From assembly GCA_023653785.1 (NCBI GenBank), contig JAMKCH010079300.1, positions 124,001 to 188,000 of the forward strand: DNA of 64,000 nucleotides, read 5' to 3'. The notes below the pieces were generated by a model, which was not told the DNA's origin, searched no databases, and saw only the letters and a list, made by a program, of their open reading frames with translations. The DNA comes from Ophioderma brevispina. Its lineage: Eukaryota; Echinodermata; Ophiuroidea; Amphilepidida; Ophiodermatidae. The translations under genes and the position numbers were made by a program. Numbering within the stretch: position 1 is the first letter of the stretch; every line of letters begins with the position of its first letter. Shown here piece by piece: positions 46,700-58,599 of the stretch.

Positions 46700-49030
46700 G
46701 TCATGTACCCTGGGCTCTTTTTGGGTTAAATGTTGCTAATAATTCTATTATTTCATTCTGAAAATATGGTTTAATGAACTACTGCACTTAGGATTGTTAG
46801 GTATCGGAATATTTTCCCAGAACTATGATGTTATATGCAAGTTTGGGCCTATATCACATAGGAAATATAAATTCATTTGCATTATTGGATTCGATACGGT
46901 ATTCCTGTATCAGTTTAAATTTGCTTTGTAAAGTTTACTTTTTTCCGCCCAATCACATTATTGATCGTTTTCCATTTGGCGCATATATTTTGTAAGGTTC
47001 AAATTGTTAAAATAAATAATAATCACGTTTAGATTTTCTTATAAACGGTGCAATTAGTTCTATCGGTTTTATTAAATTGTTGATTTGTAGTAGTATTCGG
47101 GACATGCAAAGCTATTCTTTATATAATTTGGTTCTTTTGTAAGGCTTTATGAGCAAACCTTTCGTATCCATTGTGATTGGTTATTTACTTCTCCTAGGAT
47201 ACGATTTGGAAGAAAAAAGGGAAATACAATCGTATACAGCCCAGTTAACTGGTGGCATTGAACTTTTGGTAATCACAATTAGCGTCGTTATTGTGAATTG
47301 TTCCAGTCGACATATTCAATATAGTTTAAACTTCGCAATATCGCTCTTGTTATGAGGTTTTTTCTTTTAAAACAACATCTCGTATGCAGATTGATCTGCA
47401 AATTTATTGAACTGTCAAAATTGTAGGCAAATAATCAGATATATCGGTGATTCAAGATGCTGAATTACTGTATTATGTTATTGTCATATATTGTCAATAA
47501 TCGTAGCACTGGTTTCGGTAATTAGGAGGTTGAAAAGATCGTTGGTAAAGATATGAGTAAATTAAATTCCAAAAATTGTGAGAGGGCATGAGTATCATTT
47601 TTTAGTAATAAATAATATCGGAAATCTCCCATTATATATGTTGACTTTTTCATTGGTTACCTGTCTATAAATAGGGTTCTACATCTTTTATGGAAATCAT
47701 CGATAGAAGTATTGAGCTCGATTATATTGTACCAGCTACCAATGTTCTTTGTTATGTTTTCTACTATTTCGACAAAACATGATTCGAAATTAGGTGTGGC
47801 TTTACATAAATCAGTACGCCCTGGTATTTAAGTTATGGGATATTACATACAGAACGCCGCCCTTTTCTCGAATCTGTTCTATTGGTATATCTTCTATATT
47901 ATAACGGTAATCCAAATATTCGTGTGTTTTTGTTACGCTGAGTTTCACGACAGCGAATTATATCAAAATATGGTCAATGTTTTAGACAATGTAAATTTTC
48001 AAAAATTTTTGGATAAACTCCTAATATTTGCATTTATATCGAAAATATGTTATCGTTTTGTGGCAACATTGGTATGAAATGCTCAGGAGTTAGATGGACC
48101 ACTGAGGACTTTGATTAAGATTACAGAATCTCATCCAGTTCTTTAGTGGTACTTTGATAACGAAGAGGGTTAAAAGCAATTATACATCATTTTAATGAAT
48201 CAACCTCTTTTCCCTATCAAAAGTCGTTTCCTTAAGATCACATTCTATATCATCACGGCGCTACGCTATTTCTATCCACTGTTCGCAGTTAATCAAATAA
48301 AAAAAAAAAAACAATCCTTAGGATTTAAACGGGTAACGTTCTTTCCTTTCAGTCTGTACATTTTTTTGTGAACTTAAACTTAAAAGTGTACAACAAAGTT
48401 TTATGACAATGCTTTACTATCGTGGAGCATTGATATACATAAATCACGATTTACGGACATACAAACTAGATTACAGAACAAAATGGTTAAAAAGGTAAAG
48501 TGCCTCTTTCCACTAAAAGAACTGAATTTTGATCAAGATAAAAGTTAAAAACAATTGAATGCCACAGATGGGTATGCAGTGGGGTGAACGCCAGGTAACA
48601 GCCATAAACCCTGCAGCCAAGACAGCGCGCAAGGTTGTGTGAGTCAAGTAATTGATAAGGATTAGAGCAACACAGAATCGATTAAGTGATTGATAACGTT
48701 ATAATAGTGCAACAAAAATAATAGATTATACAAGTCCCAATAAGATTGATCAACAATCTGAATGGGAACGAAGAAGACGATCTTGATTGTAACAGAATGT
48801 AACAACCTGATGTTTAACAAATAATTGAATGCAGATTAATCACACTTATAATCACTGGTCTTGATCAGATTTGTACAAGTACAAGATAGTAATAACAGGT
48901 TTGCGACTATAGTAGAATGGCTCAATAACGACTGATATAGTGATCATATGTAAATTCGCCATCCACGATGGCTGAATCTGAATATAATCAAAATAACTTA
49001 AATAAGGATACATATCTTATCAAGTTCCTA
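46700..49030. other. No gene recognised
   Basis: AT-rich intron sequence between the decayed LINE and the next intron module. Open frames at 47149-47355 and 47835-48077 are AT-rich and hydrophobic by composition, with no recognisable family. Confidence 0.5.
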
Positions 49031-49041
49031 GAAGTTCAATT

Positions 49042-49248
49042 ATTGATCATTTTTGGCTGGAAACTGCGCTGCAATCATGGAAATGTCCTCCCCTCCTACT
49101 TGAGTTTTAGTTATACCTTGATCAGGGTCTACCGCACATAATTTTCCCCTTCCAGACCATGCAGTGGTAGCTGTATTTGCCTCATGCTTACACATTTCTT
49201 TGGCTTGATTTAGTAGGTACTTGGTACGAACGATAGGACTTCTTGATT
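49042..49248 (-). CDS. Unassigned coding-like frame, minus strand
   Basis: Reading from about 49248 down to a stop near 49045, the frame gives RSPIVRTKYLLNQAKEMCKH, EANTATTAWSGRGKLCAVDP, then DQGITKTQVGGEDISMIAAQ and FPAKNDQ. There is no initiator ATG at the start, so it would be an exon or a fragment. Composition is strongly protein-like compared with the surrounding AT-rich sequence. The family was not recognised. It lies just upstream of an intron-module repeat copy. Confidence 0.28.
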
Positions 49249-49369
49249 TCCCTTATGGCTATCTTTAAGCAAACCTGCGCGATGCAGTACTTATGCGCCA
49301 GTTATGTCTTATTGTACTAATATTTTTATTCATACTTTTTGATTATGATAAAATTTTATTCATTTATTC

Positions 49370-50935
49370 ACACATAGAACCCACACCACATTTATAATCG
49401 ATTCATCTGATATGGACCCGTAACATTCTGCGGAGGTTAAATTCAATGATGTGCAGGGACTTCTGTTAAACATGTTAGCGTTAGGAATTTAAGGTCTGAA
49501 AGACACTATAGTGCGTTTCCATACAGCATGAATTGTATTCAGTGGCAGATGAGTAAGTTAAATGCTGGAGTGTCCATCCAAGATAATCCGGTGGTGGCAC
49601 GTGGCATTGAATTATTTCATTTTCCCGGTAGAGCTATGTGAACCCTCTCCGACTTAATTGTATAGGGTCAAAACCTCCAGGGGGACGAACGTATCAACGC
49701 GAATCGACTATAGGTATGATTTACTGCTGATATGCAGATAGGTACTTGGGTTACAAATAAAATTTAAACATGACCCCCCCCCCCTCCATCAAAAAAAAAT
49801 CACATAACCCCTACTTGGCAAGTAAAATCAATAGGTATAATGCCAATGTTTGTACTCACCAGACCCTAATAACCAACCCTAACCTAATTCCAACCCCTAA
49901 TCTTAACCCTAGGTCCTATAGGCCCTATAACCCCAACCCTAAACCATGCTCTCAAACCTAACCGTGTTGCAAACCGGCCTAATAGCCCTCCCCAATCAAT
50001 AAGGGAGCCATAATGGTAGGCTCTATATCAATGCCAATATACGTTACATTGTTTCCGAATCGGCTACCTTGCTAAGAACGCGGAATTCTTCATGGGGCTA
50101 TGGTGGTTTTTTTGACGTTAAAAGATCGTATTTGCGTCTACTATTACATACATGCTTGTTCCTAAAAGCCAACAGCCTGATTTTTAATGAGTTTCATTGT
50201 AAAATTGTCCATAAAGCACGACATCCGTAAAAATACCACGTGCTCTAAATACACATCACAGCACGTTATTTTCCACTTCCCTTCTCTTCTGCCGAATTCC
50301 CCGGTACTTCGGCAGGTCTGAGAGGAGGGAACTTCGCACCCGGGTATTTCGGCATGCCCGGGTATTTCGGCACACAGTGTCCTCCCACGAACTGTTGAAC
50401 ACAGCCTTGTCGTATCATTCGCGCGCGCCGGGTGCTACTCTTCTCCTCGCAGTGATGCCCTAATGCAACTACGACCTACTATTGATATAGCTCACGCCCT
50501 TTGGAATCCTATTGAAAATCTGCCAAATAACATCGGAGCTGATCTTTGCGACGGTCAACTTTCTGAACAAACCACCTCCGGCACGATAGTCTGGATGTAT
50601 AAGATCCCTTTGGTAACGCGATGGTCGCCTGGAGAAATCAACGAAAGGGTGCATTTCCATGCTGTGAAGTTTATGTAGTAATGGGCTTGAGCGTTAACAT
50701 TTACCCGTATCGCCGACAGTGAGCTCCTCGATTCAACACAGTTTGTGGTGCGCCTAAAGAGATCGCGGGACTTTCGCAATCAACCAACCAACCCACCCCA
50801 CCCAACCACCCACCGAAACACTCCGGGGCACCAACCAACTTCAGCGAGCGTTTATTTTATCTATCTCTATGAGTGGAGTGATTTACTTTTGTTGGATCAC
50901 GAAATGCCCCATGCATACCCTGAATAAAGCGCAAT
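49370..50935. repeat. Intron module Q, copy 4 (long form)
   Basis: The longest copy: it includes CCCTAA-like sequence at 49861-49980, the GCCGAA palindromes at 50290-50370 and the GGATCACGAAATGCCCC ending at 50892-50909. No S6 exon copy is attached. Confidence 0.75.
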
Positions 50936-51142
50936 TTACCATAAGCTGTATAATAAAGTGTACCGATAAGCCGTAAAATATGCCTTAAAATAATAATACC
51001 ACTAACTTGCCTGTCGTAAGGATCAGCATTCTTGAGTGGACTTTCTTGCCCATGGCATCTGAAAAAATGCCTTAAATATCTTGAAAAATGCACTACTATA
51101 TGAGAAAGTGTAGCTGGTGGTATTTGACCATAACGTAATGCT

Positions 51143-51245
51143 GAGCAGGTGATGATTGTGGATGATGATGATGAATGATGATGATGATGAATGATGATGA
51201 TTGATGATGTGAGATGATGTTGATGTTTCTTGATTGTGATGATTG
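51143..51245. repeat. (GAT)n-type microsatellite
   Basis: Interrupted GATGATGAATGAT tract about 300 bp upstream of the TRP-helix exon. Confidence 0.85.
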
Positions 51246-51549
51246 ATTGATTTGCAAATTTAATCGTTATTATTTTATTCTAATAAAGATAAAATCAAAA
51301 ATATTGATTAAAAATTTTTGACGGTATATTAGTGAATGACAAGTATGCCAAGAGTCTGTAATCACATGCTTGATTTAACAATCTGGGAACGCGAAACAAG
51401 CACAGTGTTGCAGCACGAATTTATGAAAAGGTTTTTTTTGTACTTATACTTCAAATTTCAAGCGACATAAATTCACAACGTGTTTGGGAAGATTAATAAT
51501 ATAATTAATAGTAATGTCTTATTTTGGTTTTATAATTTCGTTTATTCAG

Positions 51550-51684
51550 CTATACTTTTACTGTCGTTCAGGAAAATACAGACGTTCACTGGAAAGGCAG
51601 AAGAAATACAAAGCTGATCAAAGAGTACTACAAACGGCCATTTCTTCCACCACCATTCATAATCGTCAATCAGTTTTTCTGCTC
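51550..51684 (+). CDS. TRPM: TRPM exon, TRP helix and post-TRP segment
   Basis: The acceptor CGTTTATTCAG ends at 51549. The first C completes Asn, then [38 protein letters not shown] and VNQFFC follow, with donor-like TC|GTAATA. TRPM2/8 have (N/G)YT...VQE(H/N).D..WK.QR..L..EY..R....PF here. The conserved W and basic pair of the TRP helix and the PPPF motif are present. A longer open frame overlapping this exon is a shadow. Later TRPM exons should lie downstream, but none was recognised up to 64000. Confidence 0.93.
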
Positions 51685-51699
51685 GTAATAGGGGCAATT

Positions 51700-53215
51700 A
51701 AATATATACGCGATGTGTATCAGAGTTGCTGTTGTTGTAATCGGTTGCACAAATGCAGATTTCAGATTTTGTAAGGTTAGATTGAAATCCGATGGGTTTG
51801 TAGTTGGGAATCCATCCCACAATGCACCAGTGGGCAGTAAATTTTAATGAAAAGGTCACGGGGGCCACAAAAATCCTTATTCTTGCACATAAAGAACCCT
51901 ACTTTTATTACTCATGTTTAGCCCACAAGTATTTAGGTAATATTTAGCGTGATCATGAAAATGTCTTGTGGTCTTAAAAACTTCTTGAACAACTTGTTAT
52001 CCCGAAAGTACTGACATGTTTTAGGTACAGTGCAGTATAAGCACCATTACAATGCATTGTAGGAAATTGGTTCAAAACACCGTCTGGTTGGTGAAAGAGA
52101 AGATTAACAATACCGATTAGTTTGGCAAACGCAGCACTTTTACCAGGTGAGTCAAAATATTTTGTATAGAGCAAGTTACCTGGAGTATATGGAAGAAGAA
52201 AAGATTATTAAATATAAATTATTAAAATCACAAAACAAGTTTTTTATAAAATTGAAAAAAATGAGTCTAATGGCTTAATGAGATTATACCATGATAGGAA
52301 AGTGTAAACTTTCAGCTGTTAATTGCTTTTTTGTTTGAGGTCCATAGGAATTCCGTTCAAATTGGATGCTCGATTTAAGCAAGAAAGTCTCTCACGTTCG
52401 ATGAATTTTGTATACATTTGTATACATATTACAAGCTTTTTCAAAATTTATTTATTAAAACATTAAATAAATTCATTATACATCAAACCAACTCGAAATT
52501 TTCAGCTCGACAGCATTTCTTATATATTTCTTTATTATCACTCACCCAGTGATATTTAAGACGATTATTTTCAAAAATTAATTTAACCCATTAGATCATC
52601 CCCTATTTGCGCCAAAATGCACTAAAAAATCTAATTATTTGTATTTTAAAATAAATGAACAATTATTTACAAGTTTTGGGCCAAATAAATACTTGTTTGC
52701 AATTTTTATTATTTTCGATTACGTTTCGCTCAATATCTCAAATGGTGAAAAACGGGATTTTATGAAACGGGAACGAACGTAACTCAAAAACGAAAGGTCG
52801 TATGAAATTTGGTACAGATATCAAGCACCCAAAGAAAGGGCTGTGAAACCATGAAGCCGGATTTTTGAATAAGGGCTTCAATTTTGAATTACGGCATAAA
52901 GTTTCCTGATTGGTCAGCTCCTGGTTGCCATGGCAACCATATCAAAAATCCATCTTCATTGTTTTCTTCGCAATATATCCCCATGCACCTTCTCCCAAAG
53001 TATGGTGTAAATGCAAGTTACCTGCAAGCAGTTACGTGTGTTCCCGTGTTTAGCCAATCGGAGGCCCTGTTCAGTTACCATGGCAACAAGATCAAAATAA
53101 TTCACATTTTTCAAAACTTTTCAACATGCATAAGTAATATATTCGTAAAGTCAAACAAATTGCAGTCGAAGGTCGGAGCAATAAAACCTAGACCCCCTCA
53201 CCCTTAACTTGTCTT
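51700..53215. other. No gene recognised downstream of the TRP-helix exon
   Basis: AT-rich. Two GGTTGCCATGGCAACCAT / TACCATGGCAACAAGATCAA words lie at 52923 and 53079, about 155 bp apart, just before the 146-bp tandem repeat. They may be remnants of the same repeat family or RFX-like X-box sequences. Confidence 0.45.
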
Positions 53216-53216
53216 T

Positions 53217-53725
53217 GTTACGACATCACAAGGACGACAAGGTCAGAAACACCCTTTAAACAAAACAGATAAGCCTTGTGCACAATGGTCTGAATTTTTA
53301 TCAAAGTGATTGGTTCAAGAATTTAACTCAATTTACTTCCCAATGACGAGCCCCTAATTTCTGTTACGGCATCACAATGACGACAAGTTCAAAAACACCC
53401 TTAAATAAAACAGATGAGCCTTGTGCACAAATGATCTGAATTTTTATCAAAGTGATTGGTTCAAGAATTTATCTCAATTTACTTCCCGATGACGAGCCCC
53501 TACTTTCTGTTACGACATCACAAAGACGACAAGGTCAGAAGCACCCTTTAAACAAAACAGATGAGCATTGTTCATAAATGATCTGAATTTTTATCAAAGT
53601 GATTAGTTCAAGAATTTAACTCAATTTACTTCCCGATGACGAGCCCCTAATTTCTGTTACGACATAACAAGGACGACAAGGTCAGAAATACCCTGTAAAC
53701 AAAAACTATGACTTGTTCACAAGTG
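53217..53725. repeat. 146-bp tandem repeat, about 3.5 units
   Basis: Units start with GTTACGACATCACAAGGACG-like sequence at 53217, 53363, 53509 and 53656 (period 146-147) and include TTTTTATCAAAGTGATTGGT and ACTTCCCGATGACGAGCCCC. The last unit is truncated. Divergence between units is modest. Confidence 0.9.
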
Positions 53726-53729
53726 AATG

Positions 53730-55085
53730 AATTTTATATAAATAACACGATTATTATATTTTGTTAAAATTGATTGGTTCAGAATTTGGAAGATTCAAAA
53801 CACAATTACGATTGATCACATGTCCACCCACCTTGAGACGATGTCTTAAATTCAAATTAAAATAAGTTGCAGTTCAACGATGATTTCCTCACAGCAATAG
53901 GAATAAAAGGGACAATTTGCACCATAGAATTATATTACCAGCCATAGTAAATCCAAGGGAATCTTCTTCTTTACGAATTATATTTCCTCTGCACAGCTAG
54001 CCTGAAGATAACATTGTCCAGCAGTCTAACGACCAGTTTATATAAGATCTCTTGGCGGCACAATTTTTTTATGCATAGGCAACAAAGTATTTTCAATACG
54101 TCCGTCCCTGCCGCAGATGTCCACTTTCATGACACGAAATGGGATCATATTTATTTCCAAAATGAAGCTATCTGCCCTCAAAGATGACAGCAGACAATAG
54201 CTTTAAGAAGTTTCCTGTAGTCAATCTAAAATATTAAATTGATCCTGGTATATTGCATACCAATCTCACATTACTGATGATCCAAAACCTAACTACAACT
54301 ACTTAAGCAATCTTTAAACTGGCAATATGCCCTTATTATTATATTTCACACTAGTTTTCCACCCATCTTAAAATAGCAATTACAGCACGATGGGGAGGCA
54401 AAGCTCGTTCATAACATAGCCTAACACTGTTCCATTGGACACTCACACAAATGACTGATCTGGGTCTTTGGAATTCATTATCAAATAGAACAGTTGTTTT
54501 CCCTGTTAAACAGTGTAATCTAAATTTGAAATGTACATTTGTGAAATTATGTAGAAATCCATTGTTTATCATTTTGTCTCTGTTTGTATTTTTTACTGTC
54601 AATCATCATTGGAAATGTACACAACTTGTCTGAGTTCAATTTACAGATACCAATACACTATATGCATTACTTCATTAACTTTTGTGTGATTTTTTTTGCT
54701 CTAATTTGTAAAATTGTATAAGCACCTGCAAACCGTCACAGAAGGGGGGGTGAACTAGTTGTTCCATTGGAATCTGTGAAAGGGGAGCATTCCCTGACAA
54801 AGGAAAGGAAAGAGAACAGCAAGATATCAACAATAAAATTGAAGAAACATGATCAGAGGTAACGAGACAGCATTAGTATCAGTAGTAGACTTACGGTGAA
54901 GTTTTCCACTTTGTATGATGGAAGTGAACGTTAGCCTCAATTTTTGTTTCTCCCTCCCCCGTTCCGCCAACATATTGTTTTATTGTATTTAGTGGTGTTT
55001 TCCCGTCTATTATATGCAAGAACTACAAACTAAGATTTCTGCATTTCGCGAGATTTTGTACAACGGATTGTCTGTAGCATCAGTA
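53730..55085. other. No gene recognised
   Basis: AT-rich. Two overlapping open frames near 54351-54633 on opposite strands have no recognisable homology. Confidence 0.5.
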
Positions 55086-55087
55086 TG

Positions 55088-55242
55088 TATCAGCATCAGC
55101 AGCACCAGCATTATGTAGTAGTAGGTAGTAGTAGTAGTAACACCTAGCAGCAACATCAGTAGTAGTAGCAGTATTAGCAGCAGTAGAATCGACAGTAGCA
55201 TGTAGTAGGCAGCAGTCGTAGCAGTAGCAGCATAATAGTAAT

Positions 55243-55281
<39 letters not shown>

Positions 55282-55836
55282 GTAGTATATAGTAGCGCAG
55301 CAGTACTAGTAGTAGCAGTAGCAGCAGTAGTAGTAGTAGTAGCAGCTTAGTAAGTAGTAGTATTATAGCGTAGAAGCAGTAGAATCCGTAGAAGTACAGC
55401 CGTAGTAGTCTACAGCAAGCAGCAGCAATAGTAGTAGTAGTAGTACAGCACAGTAGCAGCAGCAGTAGTAGTAGTAGTAATTACATAGAAGCATAGAAGT
55501 GCAATCAGTATAGTAGTAGCAGCAGCATCAGCAATAGTATAGTAATAGTAGTAATAGCAGCAGCAGCAGTAGTGTAGCAGTAGCAATATTAGTAGTAGTA
55601 GTAGTAGTAGTAGTAATAGTAGTATACCTAGGCCGTGTAGTAGTGTAGTAGTAGTGTAGAAGTAGTAGTATAAGTAGTATTATTGTAGTAGTAGTAGTAG
55701 TAAGTAGTAGTAGTAGTAGTATTAGTAGTAGTAGTTAGTAGTCAGCAGTAGTAGTAGTAGCTAGCAGTAGCAGCAGCATAGGTACAGCACATAGTAGCAC
55801 AGCAGTAGTATAGTAGCAATAGCAGTAGTAATTACA
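55088..55836. repeat. Long TAG/CAG triplet array
   Basis: About 750 bp made of AGT, AGC and AAT triplets with frequent interruptions. The plus strand in one register is almost all stop codons (TAG), so it cannot be coding in that frame. Confidence 0.95.
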
Positions 55837-55839
55837 GAA

Positions 55840-56927
55840 GGCCAGTCGTATAAAAACTCGAAATTTGCTTAAATGTGTATAAATAAGCTACTTGCTTACA
55901 TTAATATAATTCTGCTATACTGACGGAATAAGTGCAATACAACGAAGAACGCTAAACAATGAAATTTTATCCTAATGTCGTAGTTAGTGAATATGAAAGG
56001 ACGATTTCCCTTACACAGAAAGAGTAATGGCAGATACCCCCTTAAATAAAACTATAGTGTCGTTGAAGTAGTATTATCAGATTATAATTTAGGCAGTAAG
56101 TCATCCGAACCGCGTCCACCGTGTATATCCGTCACGAAACGCCACAATAATTTTTTACGCTACCAAATCCAATTCTCCTCTCTTCTCTTTCTTCCTCTTG
56201 ACATATCCATAGACTTTCTGGGTTTCGACCTCAAGTACAAGATCAAAGAGGAATTGAGTTCAATAATAACATGTACGGTAATGTTTTGGTCAACCAACGT
56301 TTATCAGTGCTCGCATTACAATAGAATACATCATTTTTTTGGTCATTTTAATATAACCCCAATATCCACCGTAAGTGAAGATGTAGAAACCTATTGTTAC
56401 GATAAAATTCGTGCGCCCTTTTCTGTTATAATGCCCAGAAGTTTGTTTTGTTACCCACTTTTTTTTCGTGGTCATGCTAATAGCAGCTTTCTTAACTACA
56501 AAGAAAACAACATCTGATGCATTACACTCTGAGTTAGTAAATCTCAATTCCCTTGCAACAGTTCAGTAGTTTTCCCCTGACACAGTGAAGGTCAGTTCAT
56601 GTCAATGTATGTACAAGGACAACTCTCTGAACTGTGTCCTAGGTAGATGAGCTTATTGTAATTAAGTCCATGGACAGTTTTAAACTACTTATAATACCAC
56701 CAAAACTGGTTCATTCATAGGATGTATTGGTATCAAATCTACAATCTGCCATGAAAGGTAAATTGGAAACCGTATATTTGATAAAAATTGGGCCAATATC
56801 ATGTTGTGTTTGGACAAGCTTCAAATTAATTTCCAAAACGATAGTTATTATCGCTGCTGGCAGCGAGACCGGAAGTGACGGCCCGAGTAACACAATCGCG
56901 TAACGCGTCATGATCGTCATCGTGGAA
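55840..56927. other. No gene recognised
   Basis: AT-rich sequence between the triplet array and palindrome-array element 2. Overlapping open frames of 85-87 codons at 56254-56547 on both strands have no recognisable family. Confidence 0.5.
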
Positions 56928-58306
56928 CGACGTGTATGGCAAAGCCCAAAAGGCCAACCGTATTGCTGCAACGCGTTGCGATAAAGTAGCAACGCGTTGC
57001 GACATTCGGCAACGCGTGCGACATTTCACACCGCGTTGCGGTGTCGGCCAATCAAAATCATGAATTTCTGTAGACGTTATTAAAAAAAAAAGCCCCAACC
57101 AACGCGTTTGCTAATGATACTTCTTTGCAACCGTGTGAATTTTTCACAACGCGTTTCGAACCTTCACACCGCGTTTGCGAGCTTCACAACTCGTTGCAAG
57201 CTTTCACAACGCGTTGCTAAGGATAACAAGCCATAAAGGGTCCCATAACGTCATTGCCCGCAACGCGTTGTGAGAAGTATCACGCCCTGTTGAAACATTT
57301 CGGCAACGCGTTGCGCGTTTCAGCCAACTCAATTCAAATTTCTTGTGACGTAATTTCAAAATTAGATCCCAGACGCGTTGCGGCAATACGTTATGACCCT
57401 TATTTGCTTTCACCACGCTTTGGCAACAGCCATCACAACGCGTTGCGAGTTCACAACGCGTTTCTAAACTTCACAACGCGTTGCCGCAATGTCACACCCG
57501 TTGCTAAGAATAACAAGCCATAAGGGTCATAACTATTGCCCGCAACGCGTTTGTGAGAAAGTAGCCAACGCGTTGAGGACCTTTCGGCAACGCCTTGCGG
57601 CGTCAGCCAATCAAATTCAAAAATTTCTGTGTACGTATTTTTTACAAAAAAATATATCCACAACGCGTGCGGCAATACGTATGACCCTTATGGCTTTCAC
57701 CACGCGTTGCGAAGCCATCACCCACACGCGGCGTTGCGAGCTTCACAACCGTTGTAACTTCACAACGCTTTGTGAAGGCAATAAAGGGTCATAACGTATT
57801 GCTGCAACCCGTTTGAAGGTTTTGCCAACGCGTTGTGAAGGTCGCAACGCGTTTGGTGCGATTTATATTTTTAATAGGTCACAGAAATTCATGATTTTGA
57901 TTGGCCGACCCCGTAACGCGTTGCTGAAATGCCGCAACGCGTTTGCGGAAATGTCGCAACCCGTTGCGGCCATACGTTATGACCCTTATGCCTTGTTAAC
58001 CTTAGCAACGCGTTGTGAAGCTTGCAACGCGTTGTGAAGCTCGCAACGCGTTTGTGAAGGTTTGCAACGCGTTGCAAAGTATCTAGCATGCGTTGTGGGT
58101 ATATTTTTTTGAAATACGTCACGGAAATTCATGATTGTGATTGGCCCGACACAGCAACGCGGGGGTTGTGAAGGGTCTCAACGCGTTGCCGAACTGTCGC
58201 ACCGCGTGTTGCGAGAATGTCCGCAACGCGTTGCTATTTTCTCGCAAACGCGTACGCGTTGCAGCATACGTTATGGTCTTTGTGGCTTGCCATAGACGTG
58301 CGCTTG
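56928..58306. repeat. ACGCGT-palindrome array element 2
   Basis: Same family as 14705-15695: CAACGCGTTGC palindromes, alternating CCATAAGGGTCATAACG and CGTTATGACCCTTATGG units, and the word AATTTCTGT(G)ACGT. The ends are inverted (ACGTGTATGGCAAAGCC left, complement of GGCTTGCCATAGACGT right). About 1.4 kb. No coding capacity; many short open frames here are by-products of the repeat. Confidence 0.75.
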
Positions 58307-58432
58307 GCCCAGTTTTCTTGCATACGTACAGTACACATGTTGACTTCTCGCGGTAGGTCCTATATGCGTCGTACGTGTTGTATCATATGGCATATTTTTG
58401 TCTTGATTGGAGCCTTAAAATTACGATAAATA

Positions 58433-58590
58433 ATGTGCTGTATGGTCGACGGGTGCACCAGCGTCGACCGTAAACCGCAAGGATAATCGGAACAGAATAG
58501 CTTATACAAGTTTCCCAGCAAAAGAAACCGACAGATAGATTCTGGAGTGTGCGGGCGGGTAGCCCACGTGTGAGCTTGTTTACAACTTGT
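58433..58590 (+). pseudogene. Possible decayed THAP-type zinc finger N-terminus
   Basis: An ATG at 58433 opens MCCMVDGCTSVDRKPQG and then a stop. One frame over it continues DNRNRIAYTSFPAKETDR, and after another shift W plus SVRAG follows. The C-x4-C start, the FP motif and the R..W step in that order and spacing resemble a THAP domain, as found in DNA-transposon transposases and cellular DNA-binding proteins. At least two frame breaks. No H-containing C-terminal half was confirmed. Confidence 0.35.
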
Positions 58591-58599
58591 TACTACTCT

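Larger units (their letters stand above)
1873..51684 (+). other. TRPM: TRPM2/TRPM8-like cation channel gene, partial (locus span)
   Basis: Eight exons on the plus strand, in family order, encode parts of a TRPM (melastatin-type TRP) channel: the MHR4 region, S1 to S6, and the TRP helix. TRPM proteins are tetrameric plasma- or organelle-membrane cation channels. The closest family resemblance by eye is TRPM2/TRPM8: LGPK after S4, NLLIAMFNYTF in S6, and an ENTD..W..RR TRP helix followed by PPPF. AILYP after S5 is instead typical of TRPM1/3/6/7. The five junctions from S1-S2 to the TRP helix are phase-consistent. The N-terminal LSDAT/MHR1-3 exons, one exon before S1 and everything after the TRP helix (coiled coil, possible NUDT9-like domain) were not located, so whether this is a TRPM2-type chanzyme cannot be told. 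The two MHR4 exons could instead be a broken neighbouring copy. Confidence 0.9.

Noticed and set aside
51514..51774. 86-codon open frame on the plus strand
   Set aside because: Shadow of the TRP-helix exon, whose real frame is one base over with matching splice phase.
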